Assembly: GCA_009692005.1 (NCBI GenBank)
Contig: SHZZ01000003.1
Location: 62,001-126,000, forward strand
Direction of reading: 5' to 3'
Source of the DNA: Gemmataceae bacterium
GTDB lineage: Bacteria; Planctomycetota; Planctomycetia; Gemmatales; Gemmataceae
Length of the DNA: 64,000 nucleotides
Position numbers and translations under genes: made by a program
Shown here: positions 16,470-25,822 of the stretch, one piece after another
Layout of the letters: every line of letters starts with the position of its first letter
Numbering within the stretch: position 1 is the first letter of the stretch
Notes under the pieces: generated by a model
Seen by the model: the letters and a program-made list of their open reading frames with translations, nothing else
What the model was told of the DNA's origin: nothing
The model's database searches: none

Positions 16470-18098
16470 TTACATGGAACCGGGTTTTTCCGTAAATCCT
16501 TCCAGACGCTGGCTGCGCATCGGCTGGCGGAGTTTGACCAGGCTGCGGGCCTCGATCTGGCGGATTCGTTCCCGCGTGATCCCATAAGTCCGCGCCACTT
16601 CCTCCAAGGTCCTTGGATAGCCGTCCAGCAAGCCAAAACGCATCTCGATCACTTCCCTTTCCCTGGGTGTCAGGGAGCGCAACACCTCTTGCACGCGATC
16701 GCGAAGAAGGTGGTGATCCGCGGAAATTCCTGGATTGCGAATATTTGGATCGTCGAGAAAATCTTCCAGTGCCCGCTCTCCGTCCCCGCCATAGGGCTCA
16801 TGAAGGCTCACTGGGTTCCGCGACACCATTCGCAAGGAATGCGTCTCTTCGGGCGTCACTCCCACGACCTTGGCGATTTCCTCAATCGTTGGCTCTTTCC
16901 CGGTTTTGATTACCAGTTCTCCGCGAACCCTTTCAACGGCAGCCAGGGTGCCAACCTGATGGCAGGGAACACGGATTGTGCGGGCATGATCGGCCAAAGA
17001 CCGGGTGATGCCCTGACGGATCCACCAGGTGGCATAAGTCCCGAATTTATATCCCAGGCGGTATTCATACTTGTCCACTGCTCGCATCAGGCCGCGGTTC
17101 CCTTCCTGTATCAGGTCGGAAAAAGCCAGGCCGCGCGTGCGATAGCGCTTGGCAATGGAAACCACCAACCGCAAGTTTCCCTCGGCAAGATCTTTGCGGG
17201 AAGTACGGAATAGTTCGCGCCGAGCCAGGATGACTTTCACCAATTCAACCAGTTTTTCGCCGGAGGATCCCGTTTCCAGGGCGCAAATCCGAAGTTCCTT
17301 GGCAGCCCGAGTTCGTTTTTCCTGGTCGGCTCGGGAGCGATGACCCGACCTCATTTGCCCGGATAACTCTTCCATGTTCTTGGCCCGTTGAGCCAAATCA
17401 TTCACCCACAGGTCGAGATGATCCACGCGCGGGGCAAGTTCCTCGGCCAGAACCACACCCTTGCGGATCTTTCGCCAGATCGACTGCTCGAGGCGTTTTT
17501 TCACCCCTGGAGAAGTCGAGCGACACAGGGCCAGAAATTCCCGGTTTCCATCCAGGACTACCCGGCGAAGCGTGGGCAAATGGTGAGGAATTCGCGCCAG
17601 AATTTTTTCCCGGGTCAGGCCCAAAGTCGCGATCACATCGATGTTTGGATCGATGGGAATTTCGCCCAATTGAATTTTTTGAAAGAGTTCGACCACCCGC
17701 TGCAGGTTGAGCAAATTGGACAAGGCGGCCTTGCGGTAACGGGCGCGGTTCCTTTCCAAAGTCTTTGCCATGGCAATTTCTTGGTCGCGGGAAAGAAGGG
17801 GAATAGCCCCCATTTGTTTCAAGTAAAGGCCCAAGGAATCGTCCGCGCCATGCCCGCTCTCCCCCGAAGGAGAATCATCGGATTCGGCCTCGGACTTCAA
17901 AGCGTGTTTCCGTGGAGGGGATTCGCTGTGTTTGGGAAAATCCCTGGCTGGGGAATTCCCGGGTGCAGGCTGACGCAAAACGCGAGAGCCTTTTTTGGGA
18001 TCGAGGTCCTTGTCAAAAGGGGTTTTACCAGGTTTTTTTTTGAACCCGGAATTTTTTAAGGGAGAGTTGAATCGGAACGGGTTTTTGGGTTTACTCAT
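16470..18098 (-). CDS. rpoD: RpoD-type primary-like sigma-70 factor
   Basis: 542 residues from ATG at 18098, with AAGGA 8 bases upstream. A basic, low-complexity N-terminus of about 85 residues precedes region 1.2 ([22 protein letters not shown]). A spacer rich in helices follows, then region 2 ([53 protein letters not shown]), region 3 ([16 protein letters not shown]) and region 4 ([35 protein letters not shown]). Regions 2.3-2.4 and 4.2 are complete, so it recognises ordinary -35/-10 promoters. Planctomycetes often carry several RpoD paralogues, so whether this is the housekeeping one is undecided. It stands alone on the minus strand. Confidence 0.92.
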   Translation of the reverse strand: MSKPKNPFRFNSPLKNSGFKKKPGKTPFDKDLDPKKGSRVLRQPAPGNSPARDFPKHSESPPRKHALKSEAESDDSPSGESGHGADDSLGLYLKQMGAIPLLSRDQEIAMAKTLERNRARYRKAALSNLLNLQRVVELFQKIQLGEIPIDPNIDVIATLGLTREKILARIPHHLPTLRRVVLDGNREFLALCRSTSPGVKKRLEQSIWRKIRKGVVLAEELAPRVDHLDLWVNDLAQRAKNMEELSGQMRSGHRSRADQEKRTRAAKELRICALETGSSGEKLVELVKVILARRELFRTSRKDLAEGNLRLVVSIAKRYRTRGLAFSDLIQEGNRGLMRAVDKYEYRLGYKFGTYATWWIRQGITRSLADHARTIRVPCHQVGTLAAVERVRGELVIKTGKEPTIEEIAKVVGVTPEETHSLRMVSRNPVSLHEPYGGDGERALEDFLDDPNIRNPGISADHHLLRDRVQEVLRSLTPREREVIEMRFGLLDGYPRTLEEVARTYGITRERIRQIEARSLVKLRQPMRSQRLEGFTEKPGSM

Positions 18099-18154
18099 GG
18101 AAAAAATCCTTGGGTCCAAGAAACCAGGGGCAAATCGCTCTCACACCTTTATTG

Positions 18155-18168
18155 TATACATTTGTATA
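18155..18168. promoter_or_regulatory. Short palindrome upstream of the sigma-factor gene, possible operator
   Basis: TATACA and TGTATA form perfect 6-bp arms separated by TT, 57 bases before the sigma-factor start and in the divergent region shared with the DUF1549 gene. It could be a binding site or part of an AT-rich promoter; no -35 box in a convincing position was found. Confidence 0.3.
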
Positions 18169-18342
18169 GTCATTGAGCTTCCGTTTCCTACTACCCATTA
18201 CCAATCAACCAATTTTAGGTGGACTGGTTCCTACTTGATCAATCAAAATGAACTGAATGGAACTTTTTTCCCAAATTACTTCCGCTTGCGATGGATTTAA
18301 TCCCCCTAAGGCCATTTATTCCTTCTCGATGGGTGTATTCTC

Positions 18343-20655
18343 ATGATGAGATTCTGTTTCTTAGTCGTTTTAGGTCTCCTTTGGTTTTCCCTCCAGGGCC
18401 CGGCTTTTTTCCAAAATCCGTTACCCGAACCAGATATCGATCCCAAGGACCGCCTTCATTGGGCCTTCATACCGCCTCAAAAACAGGTAATACCAGCCCT
18501 GGCCGGACCCCAGGAGAACCTCCAACCTATTGACTATTTCCTTCTTGAAAAACTTCGCGCCAGCAAGCTGGATTTTTCACCCCAGGCCAGCAAGACAACA
18601 TTAATTCGGAGATTGTTTCTCGATCTAACCGGATTGCCACCTTCTCCTCAAGAGGTCGAGCAATTCCTGAACGACCGCTCACCAGATGCCTATGGGCGGT
18701 TGGTTGAAAAACTTTTGGCGTCGCCACATTATGGCGAGCGCTGGGGACATTATTGGCTCGACCTCGTCCGCTACGCGGAAACCAATGGATATGAACTGGA
18801 TCAGGAACGCCCTCAGGCCTGGCGATTCCGGGACTATGTGGTCCGCAGTTTCAACCAGGATCTGCCCTACCCGCAATTTTTGCTGGATCAGGTTGCGGGA
18901 GACCTGTTGGCAAAGAGCTTGCTTCTTCCCAAGGAAGAATTGAGCGCAGGGATTCAACGGAACCCGCGCATTGAGGACGGCCTGATAGCGGCGGGGTTTC
19001 TCCGCTGCGGCCCCACGCATGTGGTAAGCGGCAACCTGGACCCGGATCAATTGCGGCAGGAAGTTCTAACTGAAATGGCCACCTCGATCGGCAGCGTTTT
19101 CATGGGCCTAACCATTGGTTGCGCCCGCTGCCATGACCACAAATTCGATCCAGTTTCCCAAGTGGATTATTACCGGTTGCAAGCCTTTGTCGGCGCCACT
19201 TATTTCACCGACGCAGAAATGTCTTCCACCAAGGTAAAAAAAACCGCAGAAGAGGAAATGACACGCTGGAAAAAACAGACCGCACCGCTGAAAAAAACCG
19301 TGGAGGCCTTGGAATTCGCTGTCCAGGCGCGACTGGTCAAAGTCAAGATTGACAATCTCGAACCGGGAGCCAAGGCGGCATGGAACACCGACCCCAAGCA
19401 GCGCACCCTGGAGCAGCACAAGATAACCGGCCTCACACAGCAACTGGTAAAAGTCACCTGGGACGAGATAGTGGAAGCGCTGCCGGCCAAGCAAAAATCC
19501 GAACGAGACAGTCTGAAAAAGAAGATTCATGAACTGGAAAGGCGAAAGCCCCAGGGGTCAGCCATGGCCCCGACGGTCTTTGACAGGGGAACTCCAAGTA
19601 CGGCATTTTTGAAAAGGGGAAATCCCAAAAACAAAGGAGCCCTGGTTCCCCCGGGGTATCCCCGGGTATTACTCGGCGCGGGGGTCACCCAAAAATTCTC
19701 CAGTGAGTTAACCCGGATCGACCTGGCCCGCTGGCTTACCAGCCCAAATAATCCGCTGACCTTCAGGGTATTCGTCAACCGCATTTGGCTGCAAATGTTC
19801 GGTTCGGGGCTGGTTTCCAGTCCAGGCGATTTTGGCATTCGCACGAAACAACCGATGCATCTTCCACTACTGGACTGGCTGGTTCAGGATTTTCTGGAAT
19901 CCGGGGGATCGGTCAAACGCCTTCACCGGCAAATCGTTTTGTCGCGAGCCTATCGCCAGGAATCCAAAAATGAATCTCCCCTTGGCCTGCAAGTTGACCC
20001 GGGGAATTCCCTCCTTTGGCGGATGAACCGCAAACGCCTGGACGCCGAATTCCTCCGCGATTCAATTTTGACCGTCAGCGGCTCGTTTTCCTCCCGCATG
20101 GCAGGGTACGCGGTCCGCTCCCCGTTGGAGCCCGAGGTCTACGACTTAATATTCACCGAAAGCGAACCGGTGGGTTTATGGCCCACCTCCCCCGATGAAA
20201 CGGAACATCATCGCCGCAGTATTTACCTTTTCAACAAGCGCAATGTGCGGCTGCCCTTGCTGGAGGCGTTTGACCAGCCCGACACGCTTAATCCCTGCCC
20301 GGTGCGCAACACCTCCACCCATTCCTTGCAAGCGCTGACCTTGATGAACGGGCCGTTTTCCCGGGAAATGTCGGTGAAATTCGCCAAGCGAGTAATGCGC
20401 GATGGGGGATCCAAGCAAGGAAAACAAATCGAACTGGCATGGATGCTGGCCTTTTCCCGGATGCCGGAAGAAGAGGAATCGGCTCTGGCCCGACAATTTT
20501 TGCAAAACCAAGAAGTGCTTTTGCGGAACCAGCCCTCTCTTGGCAACGCCCCAGCCAAGGCGCCAGGCCCGGATTTTTCCACACCGCAATTCCAGGCGCT
20601 GGCCGACCTTTGCCTGGCGCTTATAAATGCCAGCGAGTTTGTTTACCGCCCCTGA
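18343..20655 (+). CDS. DUF1549/DUF1553 planctomycete secreted protein
   Basis: 770 residues with an N-terminal signal (MMRFCFLVVLGLLWFSLQG). DUF1549 covers residues about 60-270 (IDYFLLEKLRASKLDFSP, RRLFLDLTGLPPSPQEV, HYWLDLVRYAETNGYE, and CARCHDHKFDPVSQVDYY, which contains a CxxCH motif at about residue 262). A charged coiled spacer follows at 295-415, then DUF1553 at about 460-740 (LARWLTSPNNPLTFRVFVNRIW, GDFGIRTKQPMHLPLLDWL, DAEFLRDSILTVSG, MNGPFSREMS). The usual N-terminal cytochrome-like module is absent. Such proteins normally sit beside a DUF1501 partner; here the DUF1501 gene is 26 kb away. The function is unknown, presumably periplasmic oxidation or polysaccharide use. A PfkB kinase follows 20 bases later. 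Confidence 0.9.
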   Translation: MMRFCFLVVLGLLWFSLQGPAFFQNPLPEPDIDPKDRLHWAFIPPQKQVIPALAGPQENLQPIDYFLLEKLRASKLDFSPQASKTTLIRRLFLDLTGLPPSPQEVEQFLNDRSPDAYGRLVEKLLASPHYGERWGHYWLDLVRYAETNGYELDQERPQAWRFRDYVVRSFNQDLPYPQFLLDQVAGDLLAKSLLLPKEELSAGIQRNPRIEDGLIAAGFLRCGPTHVVSGNLDPDQLRQEVLTEMATSIGSVFMGLTIGCARCHDHKFDPVSQVDYYRLQAFVGATYFTDAEMSSTKVKKTAEEEMTRWKKQTAPLKKTVEALEFAVQARLVKVKIDNLEPGAKAAWNTDPKQRTLEQHKITGLTQQLVKVTWDEIVEALPAKQKSERDSLKKKIHELERRKPQGSAMAPTVFDRGTPSTAFLKRGNPKNKGALVPPGYPRVLLGAGVTQKFSSELTRIDLARWLTSPNNPLTFRVFVNRIWLQMFGSGLVSSPGDFGIRTKQPMHLPLLDWLVQDFLESGGSVKRLHRQIVLSRAYRQESKNESPLGLQVDPGNSLLWRMNRKRLDAEFLRDSILTVSGSFSSRMAGYAVRSPLEPEVYDLIFTESEPVGLWPTSPDETEHHRRSIYLFNKRNVRLPLLEAFDQPDTLNPCPVRNTSTHSLQALTLMNGPFSREMSVKFAKRVMRDGGSKQGKQIELAWMLAFSRMPEEEESALARQFLQNQEVLLRNQPSLGNAPAKAPGPDFSTPQFQALADLCLALINASEFVYRP

Positions 20656-20675
20656 TCAGAATCCCGCTTGGCGCC

Positions 20676-21605
20676 ATGAAAAACAATTTCGACATCCTGG
20701 GCCTCGGTTGCACTGCAATTGATTACCTGCTGCGCGTGCCCCATTGGCCGGAAAAAGACTGCAAACTTCAGCTCAGCCATTTCGATAAACAATGCGGCGG
20801 GTTGACGGCCAACGCCCTGGTGGCGGCGGCCAGGCTGGGGGCCAGGTGCGCTTTTGCCGGTCAATTGGGCGCTGACCCTGAGTCCATGTTCGTTCAAGAA
20901 GTGTTGCAAACCGAGGGCGTTTCAACCACTCTCGCACGCAGGGACTTGTCGGCCAAGCCGATTCAATCCTTTATTCTGGTGGATGAATCGAGCAACACCC
21001 GAACCATTCTTTTTCATTTGGATGGGGCGGCGGGGGCGGCAGCGGATTCCCCAACTGAAGAGGCAATTCAATCAGCCAAGGTTTTGTTCGTCGATCATTA
21101 TGGAATTGAGGGGATGATCCGGGCAGCCAAGATCGCCCGGGCCAAGGGAATTCCCGTGGTGGCGGACTTGGAACGAGATGAATTTTCAGGGTTTTCGGAA
21201 CTGCTTACTCTGGTGGACCATCTAGTGTTGTCCCTTAAATTCGCCAGAAAACTAACCGGCTTGGAATCTCCACAGGAAGTTGTCCGGGCCCTGAAAAACC
21301 CTGGAAACTCCGTGGTAGTCACAGGCGGCGAGGACGGGTGCTGGTGGCAACAAAACCATCAAGAGGTTTCTCACCTGCCGGCTTTTCCCTGCACCGTTGT
21401 CGACACTACCGGCTGCGGCGATGTTTTCCATGGCGCCTACGCCGCCATGCTGGCCAAGGGGCTGGAAATGAAAGAGCGGCTGCTGGTGGCATCGGCGGCA
21501 GCGGCAATAAAAGCCGGTTTTCCAGGAGCGCAACGGGGCGCGCCAACCAGGTCTCAAACTGCGGCTTTTCTCAAAAGCCACGGACTGGATATTCCCGGAC
21601 TGTAA
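20676..21605 (+). CDS. PfkB-family carbohydrate kinase
   Basis: 309 residues from the ATG at 20676. The N-terminal LGLGCTAIDYLLRVPHWP and the GGLTANALVAAARLGARCAFAGQLG signature identify the ribokinase/PfkB fold, with the catalytic Asp in DTTGCGDVFHGAYAAML near residue 250 (the canonical motif has Ala where this has Cys). It phosphorylates a sugar or nucleoside, substrate unknown. It follows the DUF1549/1553 gene by 20 bases and probably shares its transcript, and it ends one base before the convergent histidine kinase. Confidence 0.88.
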   Translation: MKNNFDILGLGCTAIDYLLRVPHWPEKDCKLQLSHFDKQCGGLTANALVAAARLGARCAFAGQLGADPESMFVQEVLQTEGVSTTLARRDLSAKPIQSFILVDESSNTRTILFHLDGAAGAAADSPTEEAIQSAKVLFVDHYGIEGMIRAAKIARAKGIPVVADLERDEFSGFSELLTLVDHLVLSLKFARKLTGLESPQEVVRALKNPGNSVVVTGGEDGCWWQQNHQEVSHLPAFPCTVVDTTGCGDVFHGAYAAMLAKGLEMKERLLVASAAAAIKAGFPGAQRGAPTRSQTAAFLKSHGLDIPGL

Positions 21606-21606
21606 G

Positions 21607-23382
21607 TCATTCCCGCGAAGGGTGCGGAGGAAAATCGGGGACCGGGCCTCCCAACCCGCCGGGTGCGTTCCCAGATTCCTCGGGAACTAAAGGTTCCGGC
21701 ACGGCCGTATCCACGCGCCTGGCTTTTGACAAATCCACCACCCCATAGGAAAGGTCGATTTCCAATCTCGGCTCGGCGCTGAGTTCAAAAGGAAGAACCA
21801 CGGTAAAGGTGCTGCCTCGTCCCACCTCGCTCTGCAGGGAAACCTCTCCCCCCAAAAGCTTGGTCAGTTCCCGCACGATGGAAAGTCCCAGGCCCGTGCC
21901 GGCGTGTTCTCGCGTTAATGTGCCTCCCGCCTGGCGGAACTTCTCAAACACCATTTCCTGTTCCTCGGGTGCGATGCCAACACCGGTGTCGTTGACAGTA
22001 ACCCGCAGGTTGTTGCCATCGGGTTCAGCCTTGAGGGTAACGCGGCCCCCCTCGGGCGTGAACTTGATGGCGTTGGAAATGAGGTTGGCAAGAATCTGCT
22101 GAAATTTGCGGCGGTCCTGGCGCAAAGCCCTGATGCCAGGTGCAAGAGCGGAGCGCAGATCGATATTCTTTTTTTCGGCCAAGGGCCTGGCCATGGTGAA
22201 GATTCCCTCGACAACATCATCGAGTTTAAATTCGGCGATGCTGATTTCCATTTTCCCAGCTTCGATCTTGGCCAGGTCGAGAATGTCATTGATCAGAGTT
22301 AAAAGTTGGTCGCCAGAGCCCCGGATATTTCCGGCCCAGCGGTGGTGCTTATCCACGATGCCCTGGCTGTTCAAAAGCAGATCACTGAAGCCAAGGATGG
22401 AGTTCAGCGGGGTGCGCAATTCATGCGACATCTTGGCGAGAAAATCGCTTTTCAGTCGGTTCGATTCAAACAGCGCCAAGTTGGCTTGCGCCAGTTCGTC
22501 CACTTTGCGGTCAAGGTCGGTGTTCACCCGTTTAAGCCGGTCTTGCATCGACACGAGGTTGCGCAACATGCGGTTGAAGGCATGGCTAAGGTCCTCGAAC
22601 TCGTCGCCGGTCTGGATATCGCTCCGCACATTCAACTCCCCGGAACTGATGGCGTCGCTGACTTCTTTCAAGTGTTTAACCGGCTTGACGATCACATACC
22701 GGACAATCAGGTAACTCCCCACCATGCTGAGAAAAGCAGTGATAAAGGCGGTTGAAATCAGAATGGCGCGATTGATGTGCAACTGTTTTTCAATGGAGTC
22801 GAAGGGGATGTCAACATCGATCTGGATCATGGCAATGAGGTCGTTTTCCTTCAGACCGGCCTGCCTGACGCCATGACATCCCAGGCAGGCATTGGAGGCG
22901 CGCACAGCAGCGTAGTAATGATTCAGCGAGCGCGAGAGGAATAGTTTGTTCTCTTCGTTTTTTTCCGGATTGTTGAGGAACTCTTGAAGCTGATTGTTGC
23001 TGTAGGGGTCGTCCGGCTTGTTTTCCGCCTTGGTGGCGTTGGGCAAGATCAAGCGGTAACGGTAATCCTGCAGCGCGCGGGGCCAGGTTTTTTCCCATTG
23101 TTTTCGGAAATCGGCCAGTGCGCGGGAAGTATCCGGCGACACGGGAGGCGGGCCCTTGGGCCCACCCGGTTTGCAAACCGTCAACAAGATATGGTCGACG
23201 ACTTGGTTGACCAGCAGACGGCAAGTGGTGGGCACCTGCTCATAGGCCAAGTGCTCAGTCTGGTAGGCATAAAAGTAGAAGCTAGAGGATATTAGGAGTA
23301 GAATGAAGCCGCCAAATAGGAACCGGCATTTTCTTTCCAGGCTGGTTTCACCTAACAACCTTTTGAAGGCCCGGTAGGACAT
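21607..23382 (-). CDS. Membrane sensor histidine kinase with a periplasmic c-haem motif
   Basis: 591 residues. Transmembrane helices at about 22-40 and 205-231 enclose a periplasmic domain of about 165 residues that resembles DUF3365-type sensors and contains CLGCH at 166-170, a single c-type haem-binding site. A HAMP linker follows (PVKHLKEVSDAISSGELNVRSD, about 233-285), then a coiled coil, the HisKA phospho-acceptor H320 in MSHELRTPLNSILGFSD, the N box NLISNAIKFTP, the G1 box NDTGVGIAPEE and the G2 box GTGLGLSIVREL. The haem probably senses redox state, oxygen or a small gas. The last 60 residues are Pro/Gly-rich. No receiver domain is attached and no response regulator adjoins it. Confidence 0.92.
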   Translation of the reverse strand: MSYRAFKRLLGETSLERKCRFLFGGFILLLISSSFYFYAYQTEHLAYEQVPTTCRLLVNQVVDHILLTVCKPGGPKGPPPVSPDTSRALADFRKQWEKTWPRALQDYRYRLILPNATKAENKPDDPYSNNQLQEFLNNPEKNEENKLFLSRSLNHYYAAVRASNACLGCHGVRQAGLKENDLIAMIQIDVDIPFDSIEKQLHINRAILISTAFITAFLSMVGSYLIVRYVIVKPVKHLKEVSDAISSGELNVRSDIQTGDEFEDLSHAFNRMLRNLVSMQDRLKRVNTDLDRKVDELAQANLALFESNRLKSDFLAKMSHELRTPLNSILGFSDLLLNSQGIVDKHHRWAGNIRGSGDQLLTLINDILDLAKIEAGKMEISIAEFKLDDVVEGIFTMARPLAEKKNIDLRSALAPGIRALRQDRRKFQQILANLISNAIKFTPEGGRVTLKAEPDGNNLRVTVNDTGVGIAPEEQEMVFEKFRQAGGTLTREHAGTGLGLSIVRELTKLLGGEVSLQSEVGRGSTFTVVLPFELSAEPRLEIDLSYGVVDLSKARRVDTAVPEPLVPEESGNAPGGLGGPVPDFPPHPSRE

Positions 23383-23515
23383 GGAGAACCTCGCCTTTTA
23401 AGCTAAATACACGACTGCCACATATCGCACCGATCGATTTGCCAACTTGCTAGTTTCCAAACGAGACTTCATTGGACACGGTGATTAACTCTTCTTGCCA
23501 ATTCCCTTTAGATCC

Positions 23516-23568
23516 TTTGCCAAGCTCAGCGCCAAGGCAAAGGGTGAAGGGCTATTCACCTTGGCAAA
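23516..23568. repeat. Nested inverted repeat between mutM and the sensor-kinase gene
   Basis: Outer arms TTTGCCAAG (23516-23524) and CTTGGCAAA (23560-23568) pair over 9 bp. Inside is a hairpin GGTGAA / TTCACC (23543-23548, 23555-23560), with one base shared with the outer arm, and GCCAAGGC fits an alternative fold. There is no T-run on either strand, so it is not a simple terminator. Confidence 0.5.
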
Positions 23569-23596
23569 CCAAAAAACCGCCCTCCACGAAAGCATT

Positions 23597-24436
23597 TTAA
23601 CTTCTTCCTTTAGGACTGGGTTGACAAATCGGACAATAATGCGCCGACCGACCTGCCAGGACAATACGCTCAACCGCCTTGCTACAGACCGGGCAGGCTT
23701 CCCCTTCCCTGCCATAAACCTGAAACTCGTTTTGAAACCCTCCTTTCAGCCCCGTGCCGCCAACATAGTTTCTCAAGGTGGATCCCCGGTGGGAAATGGC
23801 CCGCGTGAGAACCCTCTGCACTGCCTTCAACAATTTTTCCACATCCTCCCGGCTCAGAGATTTGCCTTTTTTTCGAGGATGCAACCGTGATTCAAAGAGA
23901 GATTCATCGGCGTAAATGTTGCCCACACCGGCCAGAATTTCCTGGTCCAACAAAAGGTTTTTCACCGGCCTTTGGCTGTTTTGCAGTTTTTCCTGAAAAT
24001 ATTCAGGTGATGCCTCCCAGGGTTCCAGCCCGAGTTTCATTGAGCAAAAATAACTTGCCAGTTCCTCAGCGCTTGCAAAGAGTTCCAGCCAGCCAAATCG
24101 CCGGATATCCCGGTAGCGCAACTCCTTTTCCACCCCGGCCAATTCCATTCTCAAGTGCGTGTGGCTTTCCACTCCTTCCCGGGCATTCATAACCTTCAGT
24201 TGCCCGGTCATTCCCAAATGAACCAGCAAACATCTCCCGGAGGCCAGTTCCAGGATGATCCACTTCCCTCTTCGGCGGACTGCGGAAAACTGGTCCCCTT
24301 CCAGGGTGAGGATCCAACGGCCGATCTTCCCCGACCGCAGTTTCTTTTTCCCCGCTAGTACCCCGCCAATAGACTGTCCCATCAACAGCGGGCGCAAGTC
24401 CCTTACCACGGTTTCTACTTCTGGCAGTTCAGGCAA
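23597..24436 (-). CDS. mutM: Formamidopyrimidine-DNA glycosylase
   Basis: 279 residues beginning at TTG 24436. The mature enzyme must start with proline, and the frame reads (TTG)PELPEVETVVRDL, so this TTG is the only plausible start; a longer ORF runs upstream to 24619 but has no role. The N-terminal PELPEVE supplies P2 and E3 (catalytic), KWIILELASGRCLLVHLGMTGQL covers the conserved Lys and beta-sandwich, and GVGNIYADESLFESRLHP is the helix-two-turns-helix. A C-terminal zinc finger (CPVC ... CPIC) completes a normal-length protein. It removes oxidised purines such as 8-oxoguanine. Divergent from trpB. Confidence 0.95.
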   Translation of the reverse strand: MPELPEVETVVRDLRPLLMGQSIGGVLAGKKKLRSGKIGRWILTLEGDQFSAVRRRGKWIILELASGRCLLVHLGMTGQLKVMNAREGVESHTHLRMELAGVEKELRYRDIRRFGWLELFASAEELASYFCSMKLGLEPWEASPEYFQEKLQNSQRPVKNLLLDQEILAGVGNIYADESLFESRLHPRKKGKSLSREDVEKLLKAVQRVLTRAISHRGSTLRNYVGGTGLKGGFQNEFQVYGREGEACPVCSKAVERIVLAGRSAHYCPICQPSPKGRS

Positions 24437-24449
24437 AAGATACTCTCCC
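24434..24449 (-). promoter_or_regulatory. Shine-Dalgarno and TTG start of mutM
   Basis: GGGAGA lies seven bases before the TTG that precedes the obligatory Pro-Glu N-terminus. It decides a start that an ATG-only gene finder would place wrongly. Confidence 0.8.
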
Positions 24450-24518
24450 AAAAAAAGGAACGGAACGGAATTATAGTTCTCCTCAAGCAAGGATCCAAGA
24501 ATCCTTTCAGCCTTTTTG

Positions 24519-24547
24519 TTGACCCTTTCCAACCCTCTGCCTAATTT
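24519..24547 (+). promoter_or_regulatory. Candidate promoter for trpBA
   Basis: TTGACC (5 of 6 to the -35 consensus), 17 bases, then TAATTT (3 of 6 to the -10). It ends 40 bases before trpB. Weak -10, so tentative. Confidence 0.35.
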
Positions 24548-24587
24548 GACCACATGACTTTTTCGAGAGTTTTCTGGAACGAATATC

Positions 24588-25796
24588 ATGGCACCCCCCT
24601 TGCAAACCCTTCCCGACATGAGCGGCCGCTTCGGGCCCTATGGCGGGCGCTTCGTTCCAGAAACCTTGATGGCAGCCTTGCATGAACTGACATGTGAATA
24701 CGAAAAAGCCAGGCAAGACCCTGCCTTTCAGAAAGAATTCCAGCGCTATTTGCATGAATATGTTGGTCGGCCATCGCTGCTCTATTTTGCCTCCCGGCTG
24801 ACCCAGGAGGCGGGTGGCGCCCGCATTTTCCTCAAGCGGGAGGACATGAACCACACCGGGGCCCACAAGATCAATAACTGCATGGGGCAAGCGCTGTTGG
24901 CCCGGCGCATGGGGAAAAAACGGATCATCGCCGAGACCGGCGCCGGACAGCATGGCGTCGCCACCGCCACCGCTTGCGCCCTCTTTGGCCTTCCCTGCAG
25001 GGTTTACATGGGCGAGGAAGATGTCCGCCGGCAGAAACTGAATGTATTCAAGATGCGGGCCATGGGGGCGGAAGTTGCCAGCGTCACCTCGGGAAGTAAA
25101 ACCCTGCGCGACGCCATTAACGAGGCTCTGCGCGATTGGATGGCGACGGTGGGTGAGACGCATTACATCCTGGGCAGCGTGGTCGGGCCGCACCCTTTTC
25201 CCTGGATGGTCCGCGAATTTCAGGCGGTCATTGGCGAGGAATCACGGCAGCAATGCTTGGAAAAAACGGGCAAGCTGCCCAACGCCGTCGTCGCCTGCGT
25301 CGGGGGCGGGAGCAATTCCGCCGGCATGTTTTTTCCTTTCATCAACGACCCCGGGGTCCAACTTATTGGAGTGGAAGCGGGGGGCAGAAGCCACCAGCCA
25401 GGGGAACACGCGGCCACGCTATCGCTGGGGCAGCCGGGCATATTGCACGGCACTTTTAGTTATGTTTTGCAGGATGCCGACGGCCAGACCGCCGGGGTGC
25501 ACTCGATTTCGGCAGGGTTGGATTACCCCGGGGTGGGGCCGGAACATGGCTACTGGAAAGATCAAGGCCGGGTGAGCTACACCAGCGTCAACGACGATGC
25601 CGCCCTGAAGGCTTTCACTCTTTGTTCCCGCCTGGAGGGAATTCTGCCGGCGCTGGAAACCGCCCACGCGCTGGTGGAAGCCTTGCGCCTGGCCTCCACC
25701 ATGAAACCTGAGGAAACTGTTTTGGTTTGTTTTTCAGGCCGAGGCGACAAGGACTGTCACGAAGTGGCCAGGCTTCAAGGCGAAAACATTGAATAA
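24588..25796 (+). CDS. trpB: Tryptophan synthase beta subunit
   Basis: 402 residues, normal length. It joins indole and serine to make tryptophan with PLP. Conserved elements: [16 protein letters not shown] at residue 13, the PLP lysine in [16 protein letters not shown] near 90, [27 protein letters not shown] (phosphate-binding glycines near 240), GVEAGG and FSGRGDKD at the C-terminus. All belong to the TrpB1 type that pairs with TrpA. The partner trpA follows 26 bases later. Confidence 0.98.
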   Translation: MAPPLQTLPDMSGRFGPYGGRFVPETLMAALHELTCEYEKARQDPAFQKEFQRYLHEYVGRPSLLYFASRLTQEAGGARIFLKREDMNHTGAHKINNCMGQALLARRMGKKRIIAETGAGQHGVATATACALFGLPCRVYMGEEDVRRQKLNVFKMRAMGAEVASVTSGSKTLRDAINEALRDWMATVGETHYILGSVVGPHPFPWMVREFQAVIGEESRQQCLEKTGKLPNAVVACVGGGSNSAGMFFPFINDPGVQLIGVEAGGRSHQPGEHAATLSLGQPGILHGTFSYVLQDADGQTAGVHSISAGLDYPGVGPEHGYWKDQGRVSYTSVNDDAALKAFTLCSRLEGILPALETAHALVEALRLASTMKPEETVLVCFSGRGDKDCHEVARLQGENIE

Positions 25797-25822
25797 TTCA
25801 CCACGGCAGCAAGGGATGCTCC

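Noticed and set aside
22440-22460. tRNA-like T-loop sequence (GGTTCGATTC)
   Set aside because: It lies inside the sensor-kinase coding region with no acceptor or anticodon stem around it; a similar string at about 48251 lies in the DUF1501 gene.
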